64,000 nt of DNA from Chrysemys picta bellii (taxonomy: Eukaryota > Chordata > Testudines > Emydidae): the NCBI RefSeq assembly GCF_011386835.1, contig NC_088794.1, positions 90,938,009 to 91,002,008 of the forward strand. Reading direction: 5' to 3'. Positions 1-12,754 of the stretch are shown here, in pieces. The position numbers and the translations under genes are program-made. The notes under the pieces were generated by a model. It did no database searches, was not told the origin of the DNA, and was given only the letters and a program-made list of their open reading frames with translations. Each line of letters begins with the position of its first letter. Position 1 is the first letter of the stretch.

Positions 1-479
1 GCACAGCAAAACAATGCAGTTCCTCAGGTGTACAATTGATCAGCAATGTTCGAAATATGAATGAGCAAGCTGATGAAATAATTCACTTTAAGAAACAGTC
101 GTTGGCTTTCAATTCCCCTTTGGGGGCTTTAGAAAAAGCAAATATAGACTGTTGACAAATGAAAGCTTAGACAAAGTTACTGTGCAAGATTGAACTTTTG
201 GAAGGGGAAAAAATTGTTTTAATACCAAGTATTTCCTAGAGGAGCTACAGGGCAGAAAGAGAACAAACTCCTAGATGAGCAAGCCCTCTTTCCCCAGAGA
301 TCTTTACATGTTTACAAAATGTTACAATAAGCCACATTAAACAGGAAAACATAAAGGACACTTCAAATCCCATAAAATCACCTCCCAACTCTCACGCCCT
401 TATCACAATAGTTGAAAAGCCTGGCAGACTATATAGGGCTTGCAGCATATGCTGAAGGTGAATAGTTTGGGGCTCTGTT
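1..479. other. unannotated intronic sequence
   Basis: AT-rich sequence with no supported exon, RNA gene or transposon end. By position it lies in DPF3 intron 1. Confidence 0.5.
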
Positions 480-860
480 GAACTGAAGTGGGGAGCAAAT
501 TCTACTGTTGCATGCACACACTGTTGCCAGTCCCTGCACAGTTAAACTGGAGGGCTGATAGCTTAGTGCTTTGGGCGATCTCATCCATCACAGCATGACA
601 CAGGAAGGGAGGTGATCTCTGATATAAAGTGTGCTGGGTCCTAATTAAAAGCACCACCCTAAACTGCAACTGGAAAGACTGGCAACCAATGCAGATCACG
701 GGCCATAGGTGTGACTTGCTTCCTACTCACACTCTTTAGGAAGCAGACTGCCTTATTCTGAGCAGCCTTATGGTGAAAAGCACGCACCCAGTGCATGTTA
801 CAACCCAATGCCAAGATGACCAGCATACGAATAGCACCAGTGAGGCCTATATCCAAGAGA
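480..860 (-). repeat. L2/CR1-type LINE fragment, end of reverse transcriptase ORF
   Basis: Minus-strand translation between about 856 and 659 contains a HWVRAFHHKAA segment and then ARDLHWLPV. The LHWLPV block is the hallmark near the C-terminus of L2-clade LINE ORF2 proteins, where it follows the thumb region of the reverse transcriptase. Translation past 659 is broken by stops, but weak similarity seems to continue to about 480. No 5' part of the LINE and no 3' tail is visible, so this is a short, old, inactive fragment. The L2 rather than CR1 assignment rests on this one motif. Confidence 0.55.
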
Positions 861-1164
861 GCTCACAACACCCCAGCCAAGCATAAATGCTGAAAGCTTT
901 CTTGGCCAGTGCCACTACCTAGTCACTCCCTACTAACACTGCTTATCTCTACAGCTCTTCCCACCTTAATCAATGAATTACGCCTCCTGCAGCCTGTTGA
1001 GAGTTATCTGCATTTTTACAGACAGGCACAAAGAGGACAAGGCTCCACTACAAGAACTGAACCCAGATACCCTGGTTCTCACTTGGCTCTTTTAACCAAC
1101 TGGCTACACTCTATCTCCTTCCCATCCTGCTACACAGTCAACATGTCTTCCCTGCCATGTCTTG

Positions 1165-1305
1165 TACTTCCCTGTCTTGTACTTGGATTGTGAGCTCTTT
1201 TGGGTCCAGGTCTGTGCAGCACCTAGCACAATGGGGTCCTGGTCCACAGCTGGGAATCCTAGGTTCTAGGATAATACAAGTATTATTATTATTTATTTTA
1301 ATATC
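1165..1305 (+). repeat. SINE/LINE 3' tail with (ATT)n end
   Basis: The segment runs from a GGATTGTGAGCTCTTTTGGG-type start, through a 'cagcacctagcacaatgggg' block, to 'aatacaagtattattatta'. The same tail occurs at 26107-26215 and at the end of the complete SINE at 52856-53118, so it is the 3' part of a retroposon shared by several copies here. Confidence 0.6.
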
Positions 1306-3308
1306 TTCCCAGATTGGCCCACGAGGAGCATTTGCTGTTTACATCCAGAGGTCTCCATGATGTTAAGAAGTATAAATCACCTATTATTTCTTCTTACAAT
1401 GCTGTCACCCTATAGCCTTTTTTTCAGCTACACCATTCAATTGTTTTCCTTTCTCTCTGTGCCCTGCCAAGCACAAGTCTTTGTCTATTTGGCTGTCCAG
1501 CTTCTCTGCTTTGTATGCTATCAGGTCATGAATGCACTTTCACACACACTAAGACACAAGAATATCCAAAGGTCCCTCACCTTGGATACAAGCCCTACCA
1601 TGGCTTCCTGTTCAGCTTGATTGCATTATGAAGGTGCCCAGGCAGAAAAATCTTCCAAAGAGGAAGCATGTAGTGAGACGGCAGCACTGTAGTGTACTGC
1701 ACAGAAATGCTTTACAAATGGATAGTTTGAACGCATCTCATAAGCTATTCTGTCAACAAGGAGCTCAGTTACTCTTAGGCATTTTTCTACCTAACATACC
1801 AGCAAAAAGTTCCTCTCACTGTTCACATGCAGCAGGCGTAATCCTTGCCATATTATTCCTAGTGCAAACATCACAGTAGAATGTGATGGGACTTTTCCAT
1901 GCTCAGAGGCAGAGACCTATCTATTTTGTCCTTTTACCCCGTTCTCTCCCCTTGCATGCTACACAAACCCATTATACAAAATCATGTTGTGGGCACAGGA
2001 AAACACTTTAATAAACAGTATATTCCATTTCAAGTAATGCTGCTTCCACTGGAGGATAGCTATGCAACCAGGGCTTAAGTAAAGCACCATGACAGGGAAT
2101 GCCTATGCAGGTTGAAAGAGATGGCTTAGTCCACCCCTCACGATGACACACAAATTCCCTAAGGTCACACATTCAACTTCAAGTGGGATCAGTTCAGCCC
2201 TTGATCTATCTGAGGTAGGTAACAGTGTCTATCATTTATTTGAATTTTCTCTACTCTAAAATAAAAAGTACCTATTCATCCAATGCTATGAGCAACCTTG
2301 ACAATCTTTTAAAATATAGCAACAAACAGCCCTTTGTTTTCTCCAGATCAACTCAAATAATCCATTCCTGTATCAAATACAACCAACAAGTACAACTTCT
2401 TTTGTTTCAGCCACTATACCATTGAAAGGAGGAAAGCATCTTTTGAATGAGACCTTAAGAGTCAAGGTCCTATCCAATTTATAGATATTAAAAATCTCAT
2501 GGAATTTTCCATAGTAGTAGAGGTTCTCTCCACATACTGTTCTTAGCCAAACTTCACCCTCCCCTGTTGTGTACTATTGGGCTGCATACCTCAGAGTGGG
2601 CTACATTGCAGTGATGCTTTATGTTAGTTTGAAAACCCAGGTGCTGCAGGCTGTGTTGCCAGTAGGTCAGTAAAGTGACGCTATTCCCTCATGAAGTCAC
2701 TGTTGAACCAAACGTCCAATCATTATGTTGACAACATTGCACTGATGCCATACTCTACTCTCTGATAAACTGTGAAAAAGAGGCCCTGGCCCATTGCAAT
2801 CCCTGAAAATGTCCTGGAGTTTTTCATATAAGCAAAACAAAAAATGGCTGGGGTGACCTACCACTGGCATAGGCAGGTGCAACTCTGTTGACTTTGGCTT
2901 CTGCCTACTTACCTCAGCAGTGACTCTGACCTAATGTGAGGAACACAAAAGCTGTAGCATGCTTTATTTCTAATGGGAGGAGGAGGAGTGTTGTGTTAAC
3001 TTTAAGCCATATTAGCCCAAGAACATCCTCTGGTATAGCCCTCGCCTTCCATCCTGGCCACAAGAAAAACTCACAGCAGGATTGGTCCTATTTACAGTGA
3101 GACGGGAAGGCTGAGGAGAGAACCTGATCCCTCTGAATTTTATTTTCACTGATGAGAGATGAGATGATAGTTAAAATGCTCTACAACCTACAGAAACTCA
3201 TTCTTGATCCATCTTTAAAAAGGACATTGCCAACTTAACATAAATAAATCGCACTTCTGTCTGAACTTTTTTTTTTTTTTAACCTTGTATTGTCACAGGT
3301 CACATTTA
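1306..3308. other. unannotated intronic sequence
   Basis: Open frames here (for example 1357-1620 and 2225-2425) are short, lack recognisable domains and have no splice context. I see no conserved exon, RNA gene or clear repeat boundary. Confidence 0.45.
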
Positions 3309-3606
3309 GGCCATATGTACTTTCTGGGTACTCTAGTAGCATAGTTATGGTGCCAGAGCTATTGTGGGATAACCCCACAGCATAGACACAGCGTACACCA
3401 TTAGAAGGGGTTTTACCATTGGTGTCCGAACACAGCCTCCCCAAGCAACGGTAGCTAGGTCAACAGAAGAATTCTTCCATTGACTGAGCTGAATCTACAC
3501 CAGAGGTTAGGTAAGTATAGCTGTGGCACTCAGGTGTGTGGATTTTTCACACCTCTAGCCAACATAGCTATGTCAGCCTAAATGTTAAGTGTAGACCAAG
3601 CCATAA
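3309..3606. mobile_element. degenerate Harbinger-type MITE (TCTAC ends)
   Basis: The right end read on the minus strand starts GGCTTGGTCTACACTTAA, matching the TCTACAC-type ends of the elements at 34813, 53347 and 53672. The left end (taggccatatgtactttc) is a poor match. Internal text such as 'gtgggataaccccacag' and 'ctagccaacatagctatgtcag' resembles the MITE at 53672. No clear TWA duplication is visible. Old and non-coding. Confidence 0.45.
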
Positions 3607-4880
3607 GGTCACCCTCATCAAGAGAGACTAGAGGAAATGTGATTTTCTCCATTTTTCAGTTTGATTGCTGCATGCTTTTGACAGCTCTTTGCATATAGTC
3701 AGTTTCAGCTGTACAGTCTTACCTGGATTTCCCTGCTGTTGTGCCAGTCTTTCCACACTGCAGCAGGTAAGAGAGAAGTACATACAAAATAAAAAATGTG
3801 ATTTTTAAAAATACAAAGTGTGTAAGGAAAGTGTGGTGCCTGACACTCTTTTTCACCCTTCTTGTGAAACTAAGTTTTAAGTTTATTATGTCCCTTTACC
3901 CGGGTTCTGCTCCTCTCCATGTTCCATTACTCCTGACATCCCAGAAATCTCACAGCAGAAAAGAACCATAGATCTGTTCATACTGTTGACAGAGCCCCCC
4001 AAATAGAAGCCACACATGGAAAGGTCTGAGCTAAATTTCAGTTATGAACTTGTCTACAAACTAAAATACAGAACTACAGCTCAAACCTCTGAATTCCAGA
4101 AATTTTTAAACCGCAAAAGCCACACACACATCTGATGAGCTGTTTTAGTCCCAATCTATCTACTTTTTTTAAAGTATTCTTACTGTTCTTTGGTAAAGGA
4201 TCCTGTAACCTCACTAGATTCAGTGATTCAGCTCAGTTTCAATTCTGATCCAAGCCACATGGTTTTGCATAGTTAGGATGAAGATTTCATATGACCATAA
4301 CACTCATAGATTTCTGATAATTTTGGGTTCCAGAAAGTCCAGACATCTCATAAAAGCAATTGCTCTCACAGTATTTTGGCATTTCCACTTCTGTATGCAA
4401 CCTGCAAGTGCAGAGGTGAACAAAAGTGGGGGGGGGGAGAGGGGATCAGGGAAGAATTCTCACTCTTGAGATATTTCTCACCCAAAAATGGTTCAATTCT
4501 GGTCAGTGTTCAGGTTGCTTCTTATTTAATCTGAATTTATTTGCTCCTCCCTCATTCTGTAAAGGTTTTATTAACTTGGAAGTGTATCAACTGTTTTTTT
4601 AACTAAGAGTTATGTAACTATTTAAATATAATTCTTGTCCAACATACTATGGCACAAGTGATGAGTGAATGGGGAGTTAAGCATGACCTGTCATAGGACA
4701 GAACAACAGTCCTTGGTGAAGGTTTGCCCAGATCTTAACTTTTATGCTTTTCCTACCAGGTTCATGGACATCTAGGGAGAATCCTTATCTGTGTATGATA
4801 AAGTGAAAGTCAAATGGGAATTATATGGAGCCTCCCTATAACAGAAATAGAAGAAAGGCTTGTAACTAAAGTTACTGAGG
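3607..4880. other. unannotated intronic sequence
   Basis: No supported gene or transposon. It includes a short G-run near 4427-4438. Confidence 0.45.
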
Positions 4881-4884
4881 AAAG

Positions 4885-5045
4885 CAAGGTCTTCTGACTG
4901 GGAGTCAGTGTCCCTGCTGGCTTTGATTCCTGGGCAAATCATGCAACCTACCTCTGCTTTATTTTTCTTTATGTAAGTGGGGATAATACCTACACACATA
5001 CCTCTCTGCAAAGCAGTTGGATATCCTGGGGTAAGAAGCATTATT
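4885..5045 (+). repeat. MIR-like SINE fragment
   Basis: The text runs 'gactgggagtcagtg', 'gattcctgggcaaatcatg', 'gtaagtggggataatacctac', the order expected for the core and 3' parts of MIR/CORE-SINEs (bad-record text, 'gggcaagtca', 'aaatggggataata'). The tRNA-like head is missing. Confidence 0.55.
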
Positions 5046-6086
5046 GACAAGTAAAATACAGTACAATTATTGTGAAGTAGGAGGAGTCTCAATTCAAAGG
5101 AGTTTCGAGATCTTTGCGTATGGCTCCCAAATCATGCCTCTGATGTGTTGGCTTTTTGCCATGTCTTGATGTAAAGTAGAAGAGAAACAGAGAGAAAGCA
5201 GGAACCCAAGGGAAAGAAATGTCGTGCCGTGAAATTAGCATCTGTGTTTTCAGGGTTTATTTAAAAGTGTTTAAAAAAAACTTACTCAGACATTTACAAC
5301 AATTAGTAGTCCCTGATAGTACACAGAGGGGCTGTTAGGGTTATTGTGTGAATGGTCCTCAGATAATAGGATTTCTGAATCAAACAGTCACTTTCAATTC
5401 AAGACAAGGTGCTTCAAGGACGTGTGGAAAGGGTTTGGACATTTTCACCAACCTCTAGCCTCCTCCCAAGTGCCTCAGAGCTTGTAATCTACATATCCAT
5501 TGTGGGGGTACTTACAAGGAAGGGACCCAGAACTCTTTGAATGACAGAATCCCATACATAATCACTAGTTAAAATAGAAAGAAAATACTTGGTTGGGCTA
5601 TGATAAAAGTCTTGGAGATGCTATCAAGAATAACAGGCCCCAGAGGAGAGTTTTCCTTTGAATACAAATATGCCCCAGATAATGGAAACCTCTCTCTTTC
5701 CCCCACCCCTACAATCTCTCTCAAAAATGGTCTGACAGTCTTAAAATCCCACGAACTAAATTCTCATCCACTTCAGTTCTCTGCTAGCTCCCAACAAGGG
5801 AGCCCATGAAGCCCAGCAGTCCATCACCTGCATACTTCCCTACATCCTTGTTTCAACTTCTATAGAAATGTTTTGGGACTGGGGGAGAGGCAGCACAAAA
5901 GCGGTTCTCATAATCCCAGATGGGCGAGCCTATCCAGAAAACAAAAGGAATCCATGTAACCCATAAGACGTGAGTTGGGGATTGAAGTTCACTTTGTAAT
6001 TGACAAGTTTCCACATAACTAGCACTACCATCACCAGCAGCACACCTAGAAAAACAATGAATGTGTTTGAAGACCAAACTTTTCTC
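5046..6086. other. unannotated intronic sequence
   Basis: No recognisable exon or element. The frames at 5600-5809 and 5853-6152 have no domain signature. Confidence 0.4.
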
Positions 6087-6252
6087 TAGGGCCTCATCTA
6101 CACAAGGAAATTGTACCAAGTAAACTAAATCAGTTTGGATAAATTGGTGCAATTCCCTTGTGGGAACACTTATTTTGGTTTAGAGGTGCCCTCTATCAAT
6201 TTAGCTTACATTAATTCCTTACCCATCCACTTTCTAAACCAGTGTAGAGAAA
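6087..6252. mobile_element. probable degenerate TCTACAC-type MITE
   Basis: It starts 'gggcctcatctacacaagg' and closes at 'accagtgtagagaaag', an imperfect inverted pair resembling the Harbinger-type ends elsewhere in the window. Between them a pair of partly inverted stretches ('aattgtaccaa' and 'ttggtgcaatt') forms a hairpin. No target-site duplication was identified. Confidence 0.35.
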
Positions 6253-9200
6253 GCTATATAATTCTCCTAGGTTCTTATGGAAGCATGCTGTTGGAATAGA
6301 TATAAGGAAGCTTGCACTCCCACTGACCATGTTGTACAGGGTCTTTGGATAGAGAACTTCAGTCTCCAGGTCTGGAAATCCAGAAACTTTCAGCAGAACC
6401 AGCGTCACTGAAATTTGTTTTAATAAACTGGGATGAAAAAAAACAAAAAACCACTTGCTGTACATCTTAAATGAAGTGTGTGATCTGAATTATCCTAATG
6501 AAGCCCTGCCTTTGATATGTAGAATGTTTTCAGTACCACAGCATATCAGAGATTATAAAGCTTCAATCCATTATTGGTCTCACTGGGCCAAATTCATTCT
6601 TGATGGTACTTCAAGAGTGATTGTTTCCTTGGAAAAATGTAGAAGTAAATGTTAAAACAAAAAAAGTGTCAGGAGTGGCTTCTAGACGGAAGCTGCAAAG
6701 GCAATAAGAGTAGTTAAATTGGCAGCTAACCTTGGAAGGAAAATAAGTGTTGAGATCTCAGTATTTGTTTTGCAGAAGGCCAGAGCTACAGAAAAGCTGC
6801 ACACGTTTATCAGCACTGGGAGCACACCAGGTAAAAACCTTTTCTCAGCATATACAAACTGTGAAGTGAACTTGAAAATAAAGTTCTTGGGCCTTATAAA
6901 AAAGCACTGCATTTTTCAGTATGTTTAAATGGATGGAATAATATCAGCATTACAAGTGACTGAGACAGAGCTAAGAGTAGTTTTTGCGTTTGGTGTGAAT
7001 GCCATGATGTTGGTGGCCATTCTTATCCCTCGTGGGAGTGTGTTCCATAGTTGAGGTGTGGCTCCCACTATAGTTCAGCCTCTCTGTATTGACCAGTAGT
7101 TTCATTGTTCCATTGGAAAGCCCTGTCAAGGAAGGTTATGGGGGCAGAGATAAAGGTAGGCCAATCATGTGGAGAGCTTTGAATTCAACAATAGCCCATC
7201 AACACCTTAATTAGTTTCCGCTATGAAGTATGAAAAGGGACCTTGAGTAGCTCACCAGCCTCATTCTCTCTGCTCACCTATTCTCATGAGCTGGCTTGCT
7301 CATCAGCAAGAAACTGCTCTGCCATTCATGCCAGGACATCCCCAGGCTCTGGCATAGGCATATATTGTTTCCTCACTGATGCTTCCTGGGCTGACGGAGA
7401 GAATAGAACTGGACAACTAGGGGAGGTGGTTCCCACTCAGACGGCTGTCTGGGGGATAAAGGGTCATGGAGACCATCCACAGGAGAAGCAGGGCAGGGTT
7501 AACCAACTACAAGAAGAGGTTCCAGGCCAGTCCCTAGAAGCTGCAGACCTTTCCTAATACAGTCCCCACCAGCAGCCTTAGCAAAAGTATTGAGATTAGC
7601 CAGTGGCAGGTTACATCCTGCTGGGAACACAAGCCAGTTTCCTAAGGGTTAAAATGTAAATATTTAAACAAAATGTTTCACATTTAACTTCTTTGGCCAG
7701 CCTACTGCTGTGCCCTGCCATCCAGGAAAGCCAGATTAGATTCCTGTCCCAGTTTTTCTACTCCCTGGAGTAGCAGGCTAATTAAAGAGTCCTTTTCAGT
7801 CCTCCTTGGCTAAACACATATCAAGGAGAGAGACTCAGGGTGATCGACAGACCCTCACTGCTGGCTGATGCACAGAGCAGCTCTCCTACTGCATCACATC
7901 ACCATTGCTTTTCAGATGAGATGCAAGGAGCCCGATTCCCCTCTCACCCACATGTAAATAAAGAGTTTCTCCACTGAAGCTACTGACTGGGGACTATACT
8001 GTATATTGTTATACAGTGGTGTAAAACAAAAGTAAGGGGAGAATCAAGCCTACAATGTTGCCAAGTGAACCTTAAGCATTGTAAGAAACAGGATTAAAAA
8101 AAATCACAGGAATCTCACACACACAGAGGACCAAAATTCCACGTTCAGTAACTTTGACATTGATGGAGGATAAACCTCTTTAACTGAGAGGAAACTATGT
8201 CTCAGTTTCTACAACAAACATGACATTGGGAGAGGGAGGACACCTTTAGATCCAAACTGGTTCAAGACATCTGCAAATTAAAATATAATGCATTGTCCTA
8301 CTGGTACCACACAATGCCAAATAGACTTTGGGGAAAACTTGGTGTATTGCTATCTAGGTTACAAAGCACAGGTGGTTAGTGACCATTATTGGGAGTGGAA
8401 GGGAGGCCTTATATATAAGGGTTAAAAACAATCCATTTGCACGTTTGCCCGAGATGACTGGGAAAGATGCCTAGAGTTATAGTCCTTGTTGATTAGAAGT
8501 TCCTGGAACAGAGAAACTGTTTGCTTGATGATGCTATTGCTCTCTGCTAGGGACTATATATAATTGATACTCAAGCCAGCCTTCTCTCTCTCTCACACAC
8601 ACACTTACACACACACACCATGTGAGCCACTGATTTTACTTCTACCTCATCCCCAACCTTAATTCCCAGGCACACTTTTACATTTGAGCCCCAGTGATAG
8701 ACATAAGAAATTACAGTTAATTTCTGGTAGCATTTTCCTGTTTAAGTTTGGACCCAACAGCCACTGCATCCAGCAACTGAGATTGGGTTTGATCTAAACA
8801 ATGCTTTCTACAAAACAACAACTTGAAACATGTGTCATTGGGACAGCCAAGGCCTCTAAGGACTCACCTGAGAAGCTGACCATGATGTCATACATGGTAC
8901 TAGCATCCCAGAGGAGGAACTATTGAAGGAGCACATGGAACCATTGTGCTTCTTCTCCCACAACATAGGACTGTGGCAATTCCCTGATTAAGAATGAAGA
9001 GAGATTGTCTCTATGCAAATATTTGAAAAGTGCCCTACATCTGCTCAAACTGAGACTCTCAGGTGTTTATACCTCTCCGCTGTGAAGAGATACAAGGATG
9101 GGGTGGGGGAAGAATCTCTATAAACTACTACACCCCACCTTTCTGTTCTCATTTCCACTCCAGGGGGAGAGTCATACCCTGAAGCTAGTCTTTCCACGGA

Positions 9201-9299
9201 TGTACTAGCCATCATGCTGAAAAATTCAGTTTGGTGTGAAGACGATGCAATTCCTTTTGTCACTAGAGCTTGGTGGGTTTTCAGAAGGACACACCCTCT
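6253..9299. other. unannotated intronic sequence with an old repeat-like stretch
   Basis: About 6960-7230 ('gggagtgtgttccatag' followed by 'ggccaatcatgtggagagctttgaattc') resembles a dispersed amniote repeat family that I cannot classify. A CT/CA microsatellite lies at 8586-8620. No exon is supported, and the 104-aa frame at 7243-7557 has no domain. Confidence 0.35.
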
Positions 9300-9425
9300 T
9301 GCTCCCCTTGGATTGCTACATTTATACAGTGCACAGGTGTGCATGGCACATTACAGCTAATAAAATAGGCAAGTCCCTGCCCTAAGAAATTTACTATCTA
9401 AATAGATATAACAGTAAGAATTGGC
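9300..9425 (-). repeat. SINE/LINE 3' tail fragment, reverse orientation
   Basis: 'gcaagtccctgccctaagaaatttactatctaaat' read on the minus strand is a diverged copy of the 'gtaagctctttggggcaggga' tail seen at 1165, 26107 and 53005. Confidence 0.45.
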
Positions 9426-11200
9426 CAAAAGAGGGGGGGCAGTGGGAGAAAACATGGGACTTCAAAAGCACCCGAATTTGGTCCAGCATTCTTATGAATG
9501 CCAATGTGGAGACCAGCAGAGAAAAGCTAACCAAAAGAAAGGAAGATTGAAAGAGGTTTAAAGGAGGGGAGTTAGGTATCATGGCACACAGGGTCTAGGA
9601 GGTTAAGCAATAGGAAAATGCCCAGTCACTTATGGGAAACTAAAGGAGCAACAAGGAAAGCTGAATTAGAAGACCACAAGGCACTAATGACAGAGCAGGA
9701 GGCAATCAGAGACAAGAGGTCAAATTCTGTTTCTAATCACACCAGTATAAATGCACTGATTTCAGTGGAGTTACACCAGTGGGAGGGCCAGGGTAGAGTT
9801 GTGCAGGGTTTTGAAAGTGAGAATGAGGCATCTGAATCTGATATAGAAGGAGATTGGAAGCCAGTGCTGGGAATCCAGGAGGGGGGAGCATGATACATAG
9901 TTGGTTCGAACAATGGGGAGGAAGGAGTGTTGGCAGCCTTGAGAGGTGCCACAAAAGAGAGGGAGAGGCCAGGATCAGCTTTAGAGCTAAAGTTGAGGTT
10001 AAATGAAAATTTTAATATGGACTTTGAAGCAGAAAACAAAATAGGGAAGAAAAATGCACTATTTTAACGAGACTAAAATGATCTGACTATCTGTAAGGTG
10101 TCAGCCTTTCCTCTTGAAAGAGAATGTAAATATAGCGGCAAAAGGGAATGTTTACAAATGCAATTGTGTTGTGCGTAGAGGAATGCAAAATAATTTAACT
10201 GACAACAATGTAAAGGAAAATTCCCCAGATGGGAGGGGAAATGTCATACCAAAGATCCTGGGAACAGGTGGAGAGGGGCAAAAAACCCAGCAACGGGAAA
10301 TATAATCCTAATAGGATCTTAAAAATCATAAACAGAAGATAATAATCAGCTATGTGTTCTCTTCTCCAAAGAGACCAGAGGGAGTTTCCATGATACAGTG
10401 GCGGCATCAGGGAAGAGACCTCAGCTGCATCAAGAATCACCATGGGAATTAGCACCATCTGCTACCCAAATCGAGGAAGGAGGAGCGAAGGGGAAAATAA
10501 AGCACACACTGAAACTTGCTAATAGAAGCCACAGTTCTACAGAGTGAGAGCTGCTCTTGAGAGGCCATCAATGCGGTGACAAGAAAATGGGCAAGCACAG
10601 GATTGCTTCAAACATGGAGAACTGAGTTGATACAAATCCTGAATTAAAAACCAATCTTCATGGAAACAGTCTGTGAAGAGAATGGGCCAGTTTCTCTGCT
10701 GGTGTACATTGGCTCAGCTCCATTAAAGTCCATGGAACTACCAAGATTTAGTACAAGTGAGAATCTGACCCGATGATTTTGTTTCCCTGTATTGCTGCGT
10801 TATGAATTTGGCAGGATGAAGTTATTTTTAAAGGGTCTAGTCAGCAATAGCACTATTGCAGAGGTTCTCCAGTCTATGTAGGTGTCATATGAACCACAGG
10901 TGCCAGAAAATCAGGACCTCTGGTTCACGTGTCATTTAACGGAAATAGCACAACACAAACATGTAGAGTCAAATTTTACTGGCCTTGCTCATGTGAGTAG
11001 TCACAATGATATCAAAAGGAGTGAGGACCACCCCAGCTCCCACTCCAACATACTAGCCTTGCTCTCCCAAGTAGTTCAATTGACTTTAATAGAACTATTC
11101 ACATGAGTAAGGTGACCAAGACTTGCCTCTTATTTCTGAACTTGCTGATGTCACTATACAAAGTGCAACCATTAAAAACCATCAGTCCAGCAATATAATG
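9426..11200. other. unannotated intronic sequence
   Basis: No supported gene. Short pieces near 9750-9785 and 10700-10760 belong to the dispersed 'chance spacing' family discussed in the findings ('cagtggagttacaccag', 'ccattaaagtccatgg'). Confidence 0.4.
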
Positions 11201-11690
11201 TACTCCTGGGGGAATACTGCACCACTGCGCAATGCAGAATTTTGCAGAAATTAATGTTGTGCACGCAGAATTTCCTTTTCCCCACAGAAATGGGCTGCAG
11301 TGCTGCTATCCGCCACTAGGGGCCACTGGACTTAGCAGAAGACACTGCTGGGGGGAGGGAGCTAGAGGGTTCCTGACAGCTGCAGTTCCCAGCATGCCCT
11401 GAGGGAAGGAGAGGACGGCATGCAGGAACTCCGTGCAAGCCTGGGATCAAGCATCAAGTTGTTTCTCCCTCTGGATCCCTGGGGAGGGAGGGGGACAGGT
11501 GTATGGGCTGAGGAGGCCCTGCGGTTGGGCTCTGGGGAGGAGGAGGTTTGGATGCATTGACAGGGGGGTCCGCAGGTGGGCTCTGGGGGGGAGGAGTTGT
11601 GGGTGTCTGGCACTCACTGCTCTGGTCACATTTGTGAACTCTCCTGCCCAGCAGTCATGGAGACTGGAAGGTCCCCCACCCATTTAAAGC
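11201..11690. repeat. probable unclassified interspersed repeat, GC-rich 3' half
   Basis: The opening 'actcctgggggaatactgcaccactgcgc' followed by repeated 'gcagaatttt/gcagaattt' blocks resembles a repeat common in turtle and crocodilian genomes. The GC-rich second half contains overlapping chance frames on both strands. Neither terminus nor class can be fixed by eye. Confidence 0.35.
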
Positions 11691-11808
11691 ACCAAGAATT
11701 TTTGAAATGTCTTTTCTTGATTATCCAGCCTGGCAAGCACACCTAGCAGCTCCCTAGTATTGTGTGCAACTGAGCCAGCTGACCATGCTGGCTACACATT
11801 CCAGGCAC

Positions 11809-12289
11809 GCTCCAGCTTGGATTAGATAGGAGATATTGAATCTCCTGGGCCTGGGGGGAGAAGATGCTGTGCAGGCACAGCTACGGACCAGCCTTAGAAA
11901 TGTGGATATCTACAAGCAGATTGCACAGGGGATGCAGAAGGGGAATGACAGGGATCAGCAGCAGTGCTGTGTGAAAGTGAAGGAAGTACCCCAGACATAT
12001 CAGAAGGCCAGGGAGACCAATAGTCAATCCAGTACTGAGCTGCAGACCTGCCACTTTTACAAAGATCTGCATGCCATACTTGGAGGCGATCCCCCCACAC
12101 CTTGCAGACCACCACTGATCCCTCTGAGTAGCCTGAGCTACAGGCCCCTCGTATGAACAATGAAGAGATGGAGGAGGATGGGGGACATCCTGCAACTGGG
12201 CGGCAGGAAGGTGTGCCACGAGCCAGGGTCTGCCTGAGTCTCCACTGCAGTCCAGGCAGTCAAGCCCAATGTAGAGGAAGGAACCTCGG
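11809..12289 (+). pseudogene. Myb/SANT-like Harbinger protein relic, exon 1
   Basis: The frame opens with an APAW motif, the first conserved tryptophan of the SANT helix bundle, at about 11809-11820. A TAG stop follows at 11827-11829. Past the stop the frame stays open and reads a SANT-like series with an RNVDIYKQIAQGM segment and a YQKARETN segment, matching RNAKIYEKISKDM and YQKTKEAN of the intact copy. The exon ends at a GTAAGT donor at 12290. The intact protein keeps two acidic stretches after the domain that are not obvious here. Non-functional by the internal stop. Confidence 0.75.
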
Positions 12290-12490
12290 GTAAGTGTGTA
12301 ATTCTGTTTCCCATTACAGTGATTTACTGATGGCTCCCCCAACTTAACAGTACACAGCTATTGACTTTTCATTAAGTTACTTGTACTAGAAAAGGGAGCA
12401 GTACAGCAAAGAAAGGTATTGTTGTTATCTGCTTTTGATTCCCCTATAGAGTTAGGCTGGGGAGAGGGGGGGGCAGGCAGAGCAGTTTGT

Positions 12491-12754
12491 TTATGAGCAG
12501 TCTCCTGAATCCTCCTGAGACAGCTCAATGAAACTTTAATGTATGTACTCAGCAGTCCTCTCCTGAAGGTTTCTAGGGGTGGCAGCCTTATTTCCCCTTC
12601 TGCGGTAGGACACTTTCCTGCACCAGTCGGCAATAACTTTGGCAGGCACCATTGCAGTACAGAGGCTAGCAGCATATGGGCCCAGGCTGCTTCAGGATGC
12701 CAGAAGCAGCTGTGCTCTCTCTGCTTCTGTTACCCTCAGGAGTGAGGGATCAGC
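12491..12754 (-). pseudogene. relic of Harbinger ORF3
   Basis: One continuous frame of 88 codons aligns without gaps to residues 2-83 of the 96-aa frame at 35993-36283, then diverges at its last few codons. Shared blocks include GPYAA, VSY, NKAA, SFIE and SQED, and 39 of 82 aligned positions are identical by my hand count. Two stops interrupt it: TGA at 12692-12694 and TAA at 12536-12538. The start methionine is replaced. As in the intact copy, it lies antisense within the intron of the SANT gene. Persistence of frame and length across two strongly diverged copies suggests both descend from a functional protein. Function unknown. Confidence 0.7.

Noticed and set aside
11433..11687. Overlapping plus and minus frames of 78-84 aa
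   Set aside because: GC-rich repeat sequence with frames open on both strands and no domain.
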